Of a DNA stretch of 64,000 nucleotides, positions 26,601 to 35,800 are shown piece by piece (position 1 is the first letter of the stretch; each line of letters starts with the position of its first letter). The position numbers were made by a program, and so were the translations under genes. The notes beneath the pieces are model-generated. The model saw only the letters and a program-made list of their open reading frames with translations. It did no database searches and was not told where the DNA came from. This DNA comes from Apostichopus japonicus (Eukaryota > Echinodermata > Holothuroidea > Aspidochirotida > Stichopodidae). The stretch lies in assembly GCF_037975245.1 (NCBI RefSeq), contig NC_092572.1, positions 11,231,769 to 11,295,768 on the forward strand, written 5' to 3'.

Positions 26601-29305
26601 ATGCTATGCACTCCAATATGGCATCATGTTGATTTAAAACGTACGAAAGACTGCTTTGAGAGTAGTGTGTGCCATCATCAGTGTGAAAGTTGCTGCTGTT
26701 TCCGTCGGTATAGTATCCGTTAATCTTCCATTTCACATCCGCCGCTGGGTTTGAGTCCGACGCGATACACTTAAAATCATACATTTTCCCTTTAATGACG
26801 TCAATATTGCCCTCAGTTCTTTCATCATTTACCAGAATACGAAGCTCTGGCGGCCCTTCAATAAATAAATAAATACTTCTAAACTATAAAACAAACATCA
26901 ACATTGACGGTGAAAACTTACATGGCAGGGATGGGGGGGGGGGCAAATCCCTGCATCATCATTGGTGTATGTGATAGAGGTAATTGAGATAAATAACTAC
27001 TTTTAAAAGCTTAGTAAAATTTTTCTTCCCATTTGAGAGATATCTTAGGCTATAGTTAATCATAGAGCTATAAACGTTTATATCTCTATGATTTAATGTT
27101 TCTTTATTCAAAAGATATTTGAAGCGGGTATCTGTATGACATGGAACACGTGTGCTTGAAGCTTATTAATTATATTGGTGAAAAAACGTCATAGACTGAT
27201 AATGTCATAGCTTGATTATGATGAGACGACTTTTACAAATGATTAGTCTTTGATATGTGAAATGTGAGAAAGTTGTTCATTTAAGTTTAACACCTCTATA
27301 ACAAGGTATAAAGAAAACATGATCGTTGTGTTTACTCTCCTTTAAGCATGAAAAAGTTAAATGGTGGCTGCCACTTTTAACTCAAATGTTATTTGGGAAT
27401 GTTTGCTGCAAGAAAGCTCTTTCTGGCACTTGTCCTAGTGTTTATATCTCTTTAACAGAACGAAACCTAACACTAACTAGTTACGTTATATTAACTAGTT
27501 ACGTAAGATGTGCTGTTCGTATATAACTGATAAGTTGAAGGCGTTCTCACCGAAGAAATAGATTGCTTGGCAGCAAATAAATAACTGGGAATTTGATTGG
27601 CGTTGTCCTGATTAATCATGTCCTGATTAACAGTAAAAAGAACTGTTACCCGAATACTAGATTCAAAGAGATATTAGTGATATCATCTTGGAACAGTAAC
27701 ATATCATTTTCGGAAATTTCTGTTTCGAATCTGTTAATAAAATGCTACTTACAAAATATTTCTAATCGGCTAGAAGTCGATGCCTGAAGCTCATTATCAA
27801 TAAGGCATGTTATTTCCTGGTCGTGAACATCTCGAGAACTGGTAAATACCACATCACAACATTGGATATGAAAACTGTTGAAGCAGGCTTCTTGGAATGG
27901 TACGTGTTGATATCTTGTTACTGGCATTTCACCAAGGGACCATGAAAATAAACTTTCACCTGGTGGGAAACTATTCTCAACGCAACATGTTGCTGTTATA
28001 CTTTCCCCTTCAACTGTGGTTGTCTGTGACACTGATATATTTGGATGTCCTAGCAATTTCAAGCAAAAATATTCAGTTTCAAATTTCATATATATATGTG
28101 ATTATTCTATATCGAGATATAAAATGTTTGCAATCACGTTATTGTTCGGAGAGTACATAAGCTGTGGTAAATTCACCGGAACTGCAGCAATTATCAGAAA
28201 ACAAAACATGTCAAAACGAGGACTCAATCTAAAATTCTATGAAAGATACCATATATCTCTAGTGCGGGCAAGCCATGCGACTTTAGACATTTCTAGTTCT
28301 CTCGTAGCGAGTTTAAAGCCTAGTTTGATCGAGTGGAAAACCATGGTTGCTACAGCATTTTTTAAATGTTATGACAATCATAAATTTGAGAGAGAGAAAT
28401 TCAGTTTTCCTATTTTCAAAATCATATTGCAGTGACACGGGCAGTTTCCTGGATGCTTTAGCATTTGTTGATATTCTTTATCTCTAGTAGCTATTAGGGG
28501 GACTTCAGATCTCTCATCTCTGTATGTGCGGCCCTGGATAACCTCATCTTGTTTAAGACGCTTAAAGTATCATTTCCAAATAAGAGAGGTGGTAGTGAAA
28601 TATTACTTGTTTTTAATGTTCGTCTTAAAGTATACGTTGAGTTAAAATCAAAGAAAGTGTACTCTGTTTACATATAATCATAAAACAAAGGTTTATCTAC
28701 CTTGAACAAGTAGCTGAAAATTGGATGACTTGGAAAAACCTTTGGTAGGATATTGTACACAAGAATAATCTCCAGCATCTTTGAAGTGTACGTTTGGAAT
28801 ATTCCACTTCATTGATACCACGTTGTCGTTCGCTTGGACCCCGGCTTGATATGCTTTGTTGTCAATAACATCGTTTTCATATTTCCATAGCAATGTGTGC
28901 GGGAATGGGTAGATTTCGCATGTGAATGTCACGTTATCGTGGAGAAGAGCTAACACAACTTTTGCGTTACTTGTTCTCACTGCAATTATAAAATGAATAG
29001 CATACATGCTGGATTTGTTCTTTGGTTAACTCTACTAATCACCAACACTTATCTTTAGCATGCTTCATAAGTGACTCGCAAAACGCATTTAACTTAACAA
29101 AACAATAACAACAGCAATACCTGAGTAACGTTTGTCACATGTAAACAATAGTTTTAGTAAGCGAGTAAGAAAAAATATATTGTAAAGAAAAAATACAGAT
29201 AACTAAAAGGAATACTCACTGATAAGTAGAAGGAAAGGAATACTCACTGATAAGTAGAAGGTATAGGCTGAGTAAGGTAGTGGAACAAATGTGTTTTCTG
29301 ACCAT
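13235..29305 (-). CDS. Gene B: eight-Ig transmembrane receptor with RTK-like pseudokinase
   Basis: Best-preserved member, about 1,250 residues by my count. Exons: signal 29248-29305; Ig1-8 28701-28979, 27753-28049, 26547-26855, 25251-25565, 24377-24694, 23830-24153, 23235-23558, 22678-23007; TM 22136-22246; juxtamembrane 21695-21704 (tentative), 20636-20682, 20152-20188, 19706-19752, perhaps 19553-19583; K1 18537-18691, K2 18158-18268, K3 17872-18026, K4 16829-16948, K5 15507-15612, K6 15122-15188, K7 14295-14397, K8 13235-13369. Phases chain throughout, except that the last juxtamembrane exon is a weak call. No stop or frameshift was found. The product should be a type I membrane protein with a kinase-fold cytoplasmic domain lacking the catalytic residues and a tail with YMSM. 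The ligand is unknown. I cannot assign it to a named RTK class. The extracellular layout is FGFR/VEGFR/PDGFR-like in general style only. Confidence 0.85.
13556..13605 (+). repeat. Poly-T / poly-G tract
   Basis: A T-rich run with eight consecutive T goes straight into eleven G (about 13588-13598), then TGTGGAGGG. Between K7 and K8 of gene B. Prone to sequencing error and slippage. Confidence 0.8.
15122..18691 (-). CDS. Gene B pseudokinase exons K1-K6
   Basis: K1 18537-18691: LKKGMLLDRWMGTI and SVFVTSV, with the beta-3 Lys as Thr. K2 18158-18268: WDMYVQKVMEMP, no alpha-C Glu, then VGLCIDRG. K3 17872-18026: hinge LLQNYQPVGTLDDW and helix E ANQIVAGMEMIVTYG. K4 16829-16948: FLHPGLSMKKIL and IYDFCLKEDV. 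K5 15507-15612: LPPETEERNEYTWASDSWSV. K6 15122-15188: AHGIKVDIDGETEDG and onward. All phases chain (1, 1, 0, 0, 1, 2). The domain has RTK order but lacks the ATP-binding Lys, catalytic Asp and catalytic-loop Asn. DFG keeps its Asp but has Cys for Gly. Confidence 0.85.
19553..21704 (-). CDS. Gene B juxtamembrane exons
   Basis: Small exons found by phase and by alignment with gene C: 20636-20682 (PDTETICTSLDD), 20152-20188 (DKTGNTPANRKQ) and 19706-19752 (MALPKVPREN). The last is a clear match to A and C. The first piece after TM may be a 10-nt microexon at 21695-21704, and 19553-19583 is a weak candidate for the exon just before K1. The region is low-complexity, polar and unfolded-looking. Confidence 0.5.
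22136..22246 (-). CDS. Gene B transmembrane exon
   Basis: A 111-nt exon, phase 1-1, the same length as the C TM exon. It encodes a short stalk (ESTDLHSWNLNK), a hydrophobic helix (IIITPALILAAVLVGTFII) and a basic stop-transfer (YRNVRR). This makes B a type I single-pass protein. Confidence 0.85.
22678..23007 (-). CDS. Gene B Ig domain 8 (membrane proximal)
   Basis: A 110-codon exon. It begins VPPEIIIVFQEE, with KLTCFAMGGNPNVTLVWLTK and F-strand QVICTADSE. It is followed directly by the TM exon. Confidence 0.82.
23235..23558 (-). CDS. Gene B Ig domain 7
   Basis: A 108-codon exon. It begins DFPEISICLDG, with B-strand SVTCNVRGD and F-strand YAKCKIED. The usual core Trp is not obvious (AYVLFFSIS at that place), so this is a divergent Ig fold. 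It ends at a GTGAGT donor. Confidence 0.75.
23616..23657. repeat. (AT)n microsatellite
   Basis: Pure TA repeat in the gene B intron between Ig6 and Ig7. Confidence 0.9.
23830..24153 (-). CDS. Gene B Ig domain 6 (GC donor)
   Basis: A 108-codon exon. It begins EAPNVTMYYKGD, with RLTCNASN, Trp in LTWHL and F-strand LNVTCIAID. To hold phase 1 and the 3n length of its sister exons it must end at a GCAAGT donor (23829-23824), a GC-AG intron. The start resembles C Ig4 (VVPNVTMTIK). Confidence 0.8.
24377..24694 (-). CDS. Gene B Ig domain 5
   Basis: A 106-codon exon. It begins LVPDLNILVND, with NLTCIAINASSQLEVEWTAE and F-strand TTVSCVSSGE. It ends IQYYG at a GTGAGA donor. Confidence 0.83.
25251..25565 (-). 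CDS. Gene B Ig domain 4
   Basis: A 105-codon exon. It begins LPRLRIFLNEDEV, with LACEARSAKFKVELRWI and F-strand TVVCSAYVE. It is close in plan to Ig3, so Ig3 and Ig4 may be a local duplication. Confidence 0.83.
26547..26855 (-). CDS. Gene B Ig domain 3
   Basis: A 103-codon exon. It begins PPELRILVNDE, then FKCIASDSNPAADVKWKING and the F-strand ILECIALG. It ends VFAHG at a GTAAGA donor. Confidence 0.83.
27753..28049 (-). CDS. Gene B Ig domain 2
   Basis: A 99-codon phase 1-1 exon starting GHPNISVSQ, with B-strand TATCCVEN and F-strand EITCLIDN. It has extra cysteines (FQEACF, IQCCD) that could form a second disulphide. Its start resembles C Ig3 (GHPNVSLTF), which suggests orthologous positions. 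Confidence 0.82.
28701..28979 (-). CDS. Gene B Ig domain 1 (V-like)
   Basis: A 93-codon phase 1-1 exon with B-strand FTCEIY, Trp in LLWKYEND and F-strand DAGDYSC. The exon ends at LLVQG and a GTAGAT donor. Confidence 0.85.
29191..29250 (-). repeat. 28-bp tandem duplication carrying a splice donor
   Basis: On the minus strand CTTCTACTTATCAGTGAGTA is present twice in direct succession, 28 nt apart, each with ATCA followed by GTGAGT. The first marks the end of the gene B signal exon. Using the second would add 28 nt and shift frame. Confidence 0.8.
29248..29305 (-). CDS. Gene B exon 1: signal peptide
   Basis: ATG at 29305 starts MVRKHICSTTLLSLYLLLI, a clear signal peptide. The exon ends in phase 1 at a GTGAGT donor and joins Ig1 in frame. 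The last bases and the donor are repeated once 28 nt downstream, which gives an alternative, frame-shifting donor. Confidence 0.75.
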
Positions 29306-29924
29306 TTTGACTGTTGTTGCTTTTGCCTCGGTTAATAGTTACTCGTTTTTAACATAGCTATATGACTTGATAAGCTCATTGACATTCATTATATGCCGGT
29401 ACGTTATATCAATCTGTTATTAAGAACGTGCCATATATCCGAAAGCAAAAGAGTAATTCGTAAAAGCCAATTAGCTATTCAATAACCGATCCGATCACCT
29501 CGTTATCGGCAACTTTGCAAAACTACTATTTATGGGCAATGCACTACTTCTGTGACCTACCTGACTTAAGCACTTACGTTAACTGAGAGATTCAGTTATT
29601 GTTACATGATTTTATGCAAATCTATGGAAAATTTGAAGAATCACCTATGCGTTACAACTTTTAAAGTAACTATGCTAGGTTTGCCAATTTCCAGAGAAAC
29701 ACAAAAATTTACTTTGGCGTAAAGATGTTAATTCTTGTCTACAATTTTAGTTCTTTACTGTGCAAATTATGGACTGGCATTGGAGAGATTATTTTTTAAG
29801 AGATTTAAAGAAGAGACGATAATTGGCTACTTATATTACAATTATGACATAGGTGATATATTTTTTCTTATGTAGTAAAACACAGAAGTAAACGATATCA
29901 GATTTAATGTTAATGCATTTCGAA

Positions 29925-30140
29925 TCGGACCCGACCGGCAGACGCACTCGAGGACACGCCGCCCAGTGGGAACGCCGACCGCGCAGCCGGACCAGTCCAC
30001 GGGCAGGACCCCGCGCAAGTCCGGGCACGCCACTCCCCGACCGTGGCGGCTCGCCCAGCCACTCAGGCTCGTAAAGATTCCGTCTTTCGGGTTCCCGGTC
30101 CGACCGGCCTAGCCCCAGATATACCCTAAGATCCTCACCA
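29925..30140. other. GC-rich island of unknown origin
   Basis: About 200 bp of clearly GC-rich sequence with sharp edges in an AT-rich region, just upstream of gene B. It is rich in CpG and in CCGG/GGCC. On the minus strand a short frame stays open through it, with no recognised domain. It may be a repeat insertion (the outer piece CCTGGATCTGCCTCTG has a transposon-like look), an upstream CpG-rich element, or foreign DNA. Confidence 0.45.
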
Positions 30141-30159
30141 GAGGCAGATCCAGGTTTCA

Positions 30160-32057
30160 TAAAATGCGAATGAGTGAACTTACTATTTATTTTCCTCTAG
30201 ACTTGAAAGGGTACATTCGGAGGCATGGTTGGGCTATAAATGAAGTTAAAATGTTGTTCTAATAACTATTTTTATTTTCTCGCCTGATTCCGCGCATGCA
30301 CTATCGACTATTAACACTTAGCCCGTGAGGGAATTTATTCGCATCTTGCCACCTCCCACTTTTCCTTTATAACAGAGATAAACACAATTACAAATGATGT
30401 ACAAAAACTATACATGTATTATCAAGATGACAAATCATCACTTTTTAAACTGTTGTATTTTAATGCTAATGCCATGCCTATATTTTTAGATACTATCATC
30501 GTCTTATGATACATATGTAGGTAGGAACACTCTTATAGTACCTTTGTTGAACAACCAATTGTTCCAGTTTCTAAATTGATCCAGACGTAACTATATATTG
30601 ACAATCGAATATTCCTATTACAATACGCTATTTGCAAAGTAAGGTTCACTACAGTGCCAACAACCGACAGTCTTAAAATCATCAATTAATGAAAATCTGG
30701 CCGATGAACTGCTTTTTTAGAAAGATATCATGTCAAAGTAAAAGTATTCGATGTTAAGTTAACTTGAACATTTAAGAGTATACTTATTACGTGGAAGTTA
30801 ATAAATTGACTCTGATAGATGCTGCTGTTCGATTTCTCTAATAGTGCCTCCAATTTGATTGATCGGAGAAACAATAGCGTTGGATCTCAAGAATAGCTTC
30901 TTCCGTTTAACATCAGAGATCAATATCTACACTAGGCCTAACTGTGAATATGATCAGATACAAATGCGGGAGGAGTCTTTAATGCCAGTTAACGGACATG
31001 GCTAATTATTTGCAACTTTCAACATTACATGCTAGCTACAAAACGTTTACCTGTACAAATAATTTGAGAATCAAAGTGAGAGAAATGGGAATTTTCAGTT
31101 TTTAGAGAGGGCGCTGTCATATCGGTCCTAACAATGATGAAGATAAGTCTCTGGATCCTTTTACGCGTTTAAAAAAGATATCATCTTCAATAATAACTAG
31201 AATAATAACATTTAGGGCGTGGCTGGACATCATCGTTCAGAAGGACGGATATATTGATATGTTCATATATGAATGAAACATAATTTATAATTGGTTACAG
31301 TGACCATGGCTATACGTACGAAAATGAACAAAACATTTATCACAGAGTACATTCGACCTAATGTGGGGGTATAGCTAAATAGATCAAAAGAGAATGAATA
31401 TGTTCTTTTGATGCGATTTAAAGTTATAGTACATACAACAAGTATATATCTAGGTGTAATTCAGGATTTACCACACTCTTGACGATTTTGCTACGTTAAG
31501 GACCAAAATCAGTGTCAAGAATAAAAGAAATGATCAAAAGTATTAACAAAAAAATCATTATGATAACTGACGTTTTTGAAATAGTGATAATTGATTTATT
31601 AACAACAGTAAATATTCATTGAAATTAAAATGCGTATCATATATTCAATATATATTGTTATTCTTCTTCTTCTTCTTTATTTGAAATGGTTTCGATACCA
31701 GTTTCCTACAGAACCGCATTTATCAATTTTTGAGTCTTATGTTTCGTTTTCTTGACGGTAAATTGGATAGTGTGAAAAATGTCTATACAATTTGTTTATC
31801 ATTATATCTCACTTTTTTTTTCATTAAAATAATACCATTTATTCATAAATTGCTAACAAATGATAGATGATTAGCCTAAAATGTATTGCAAGACCAAAGT
31901 TTTGAAGTTTTGAACCTAAAATGTTTAACCAGATAATTTTTTAATTGTAAATTTTGTTTAACGGTTTCCAGATAATCAGGGACAGCGTTGGTTAAGGTTT
32001 AAACCCATAATCCAGAACATTGGTTATCCTTGCATCTGCCCTTCATTTCTTGTATAA
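30160..32057. other. Intergenic region between genes B and C
   Basis: About 1.9 kb, AT-rich, without exons I can support. A short (TTC)n at about 31662-31679 is the only simple repeat of note. It should hold the gene C 3' untranslated region. An AATAAA-type signal in minus orientation lies near 31838. Confidence 0.4.
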
Positions 32058-32215
32058 CTAATTTTCCTCGCTTCGGACATTTCCTTCCATAATTATGTAC
32101 CCATCGTCATCTTGTCTTCCTTTTGATGAGGTTGTAACTCCAATGGCTTCAACATGTGATGTAAGAAGCTGTTAAAGAAATTTAAAGGTCAAATAGTATT
32201 AAAACATTATTATAC

Positions 32216-32299
<84 letters not shown>

Positions 32300-32732
32300 T
32301 AGATAGATAGTTATATATAGTTATAAAGTTATATATAAATATATATAGTTATATATATACAGTTATATATAGTAATATATATAGTTTTATACATATAGTT
32401 ATCTATATATAAATATTTATATCTATAGTTATGTAGTTAGTTATATAGTGGTAGTTTAATAGTTACAATATGTATTAAATGATTAGCATTGAAATCGGAA
32501 TAAAAACGATGTATTTATCAAAATCAACATGCGAAGAGAACTACTGCTATAGTAAGGTACTTTTATGCACTCTTCAGCTAACAATAAGAATTCAATAACG
32601 ACTGAGAAAGAGTTATGTCATATAAAATGAACCTGAACTTCTTCTTTCCAGTTTAATAGTGCTTGGCGGAGATCGCTAAGAGGCGGCCGATCATGTGGGT
32701 TTTCTGATTGACAATTCTTGAAACAGTTTTGG
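32058..32732 (-). CDS. Gene C exons K7-K8: helix I and YIIM tail
   Basis: K7 (32633-32732): QNCFKNCQSENPHDRPPLSD, the RTK helix G-I region with the Arg of RP kept. K8 (32058-32168): 36-residue tail ending DDDGYIIMEGNVRSEEN, with a TAG stop at 32058-32060. YIIM fits the p85 SH2 consensus. The flanking GY..MEGN is shared with A (GYTPMEGN), so the site lies in a conserved tail motif. Confidence 0.83.
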
Positions 32733-32831
32733 CTACAAAAATAGTAGAAACAAAACTGACGTTGCCGTTGTCTTCATTTTCTTCTTAAATTGTACGTTTA
32801 CCATGAGCATATACTGCGGTGGTGTTAAGCG

Positions 32832-32865
<34 letters not shown>

Positions 32866-35800
32866 TATATGATATATATTAATAAAAATATTTGGTAACA
32901 TATGCCTGCTATGATGATCAAACCATCATAAAGCGCACATGTTGCTCTTGTTTCTTACGAGTAGATTCCTCACTAATTACTAAGATGGTCCATATTTTAC
33001 ATCACTGGACTTGCATTGAGAATTTATTCCTTTTTCATATTTAGAGAAGAATCCAGCTTTTTCTACAAGTTAGAAATTCCAGTACTCTATCTCAGCCGAA
33101 TAAGTAATACATACACATAACTCGGGCATTGTATGAGTGTTTCGGGCGCCATGGCTTCTTCCGTACCACTGATATCTGGAATGATTGGAAATAATGATAT
33201 ATCAGGAAAGTGTGAGATATTTTGAGTAGTTATATTGAATAGCAGGAAATGTATAAGGAGTCTATGTAAGTGTCGTTACTAATCAATATTCCTTTATCGA
33301 CTGCAGCTTAATTGGCATATCACTTCAAATTACATACCATACTTAATATATTTGCGTTCAACATAAGAATCAGTGTGCTATCCTGTGATACAAAGTAAGC
33401 TTAATATGGAATATGTTGAATTTAGCTACATATTATCAATTGTAGCGTTTGCTTGGTAAATATTTCTAGCCAACCGAATTTCTCGCAGAAAACGGAGAAA
33501 AAAGGTATTACCAAACGTCATGAGTTTCAGAACGCACATCGCAACAGACCATGAGTCACTTGCCCATGTGTATTCATTTCGAGCTTCTGCCTCAGGAGGA
33601 AGAGGTGATCTTATATCCTAGACAGAACGTGAACGAATGCAATTGATAAGAGGATTTCAATGAAATCGAGCATATCTGTCTGTTGATTATAGTGAAAACA
33701 GGTACTGTTGTCTAATAAAATGGTTATATTTCGTTCCTTAATGGATAACCGCGTACGTTTCTTCTTATGTTATACCGGGTAACAAATTAGATTGTTTCTA
33801 AATGGTCATGAAATAGTGACCTGTTTTTAAATAGATAACAGGTATTAACGATTTAAATAAAATCAATTGACTCCTGGATAAAATCTGCTGAGGATATGGT
33901 CTACGCAGAGATGTTATTCATTCAGTGTGTTATTTTAATAAAAAATACATGATATGGAGGTATCGAGATAACACTATCGTCGAATATAAGTACTCTGCAA
34001 TAAACCCATGATTTGTACTTTAATATACTAGTTTCTCACGTACCGTAAAATTTGACTTTTCAGCTTTCAACAAAATCAATCAGTTTGGAATGTTATAGTT
34101 ACTGTGAATACCTTCTTAATTATCGAAACATACTTTTCCTTTGATGCAGATGACATGTTTCCGGGCATCTTCTTTCAGACAGAAGTCGTACAACTTGCAG
34201 CAGCCATTTTCAGTGAAGAGAATTCTTCTCGTAGAAATACCCGGATGTAAAAACTGATAATTGTAATAATATATAATTTATGATAGGCAATACACAGTGA
34301 CTGAAAGCATAACATACATTAAACTGAATATGTACCAACGTGGCTACCACATGATCAACAATTTCTGCTTAAAGGTGTTTTTTTCTAAACGAATTTTCTT
34401 CTTGCTCATCTGCTTTCAGATTTTCCCGCGAACAGAAACTTCCCATTAGTATCAAATGTGCACCGACGTAAAGAATATCCACATGGTGTATTTTAGGTTT
34501 TCACGAGACACCGTAAAACATATAACGTGCCAATTAACTGCCTACAATTCTTCAAATCTGCATTTTTATTTGCTATCGTATATCGACTTATTTTACTTAT
34601 TCTCATTTGATATATTGTTCATCAATTTTATAAATGAATCTTAAATGATGTACCAATACGAATGGTGGAAATATCAAATAAATGCATACCCCATAAGTTA
34701 CGATGAATTCCATTCCCTTTAAAATTTGCAATCCGATGTCAAACAATTCAGAAGAGGCAAACTCGGCATTAATTCCTCTGTAATCGTGACCATGAATGAC
34801 AAGATTCTCATGTAATGATCCAACTGGAATATATTCTTGCAATAGATAAATGTTTTCTGTAGGAAAATTAGGTCGTTCAATTACAAAACATGTGAATGTC
34901 TTTTTCAGCAGGCAGTGATGAAAATACAAGCCAGAAAAAAAGCACATCAAGTGATCACTTTTATACTAAAATTAATCGATATGAAACGCCGCGTCTTCAC
35001 AATATTAGGCGTAATGCAATTCATCAGACTGGGAACTAAGGACGTATTTAAAAAATTTCATTCTAGATTTTCCGTATACCAGCAAATTATTGAGGCATGA
35101 ATTTCAAAAAAGTTGTTGTGTCGTTTAAAAAAAATCGTTTAAATTTTTTGCTTTCTGTTTTAAAATTTTGGTTTTTGGTTTTAAATTTTGGGGGTTTATA
35201 TATTTTTTGGCATGCCTTCGTTTTTCTTTCGTAGAATTGTAAACTTGTTCTCGGAAATTTTTTGATTTAGATTCCCGGAGTGCCAAGCATTTGGAAAAGG
35301 GAAATGGAAAACGATATTATGTTATTATGTTATTCCTGGCGGGGAATGGTTTCCAGAGAAAGAGAACGACCAAAAGGTACAAATGTACCAGAATTGCCCC
35401 TATGTTGCTAGTGTTAGCAGTACTTGCATCGGCGTAACTGCCAGTGTCGGCCACGGATGCGGTCAAGCTCTAACTGACGTTGCCCCAGTTCCTCCACTGT
35501 GTCGAATTGATAGCAGTCAAATCCAAATGCATCTATGTTCTCTTCTCTTTTTTTTTTAAATCCCAACACTGTTTCGTAAGAAACATTTGACTAGATATTG
35601 CCGAAAACGATAGTTACCGAAAACGGTGCGTAGGATATGTTAAATAGAATTCAATGTCGTGTAATAATAGCAGTCGCAAAGCCCTCGATATTTAAAAATA
35701 ATAATTTACGCAAGATTTATTGTAAACACTTTTTAGAATTTTTTATAAATGGTAAAAACACGTTTTATCTATCATAATACATTTGTTTCTTATGCTTGTG

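Noticed and set aside
28016-28435. Plus-strand 139-codon frame
   Set aside because: Antisense shadow over the gene B Ig2 exon and adjacent intron, no domain.
29831-30160. Minus-strand frame through the GC-rich island as a gene
   Set aside because: High GC alone keeps it open; Arg/Gly/Pro composition, no motif or splice support.
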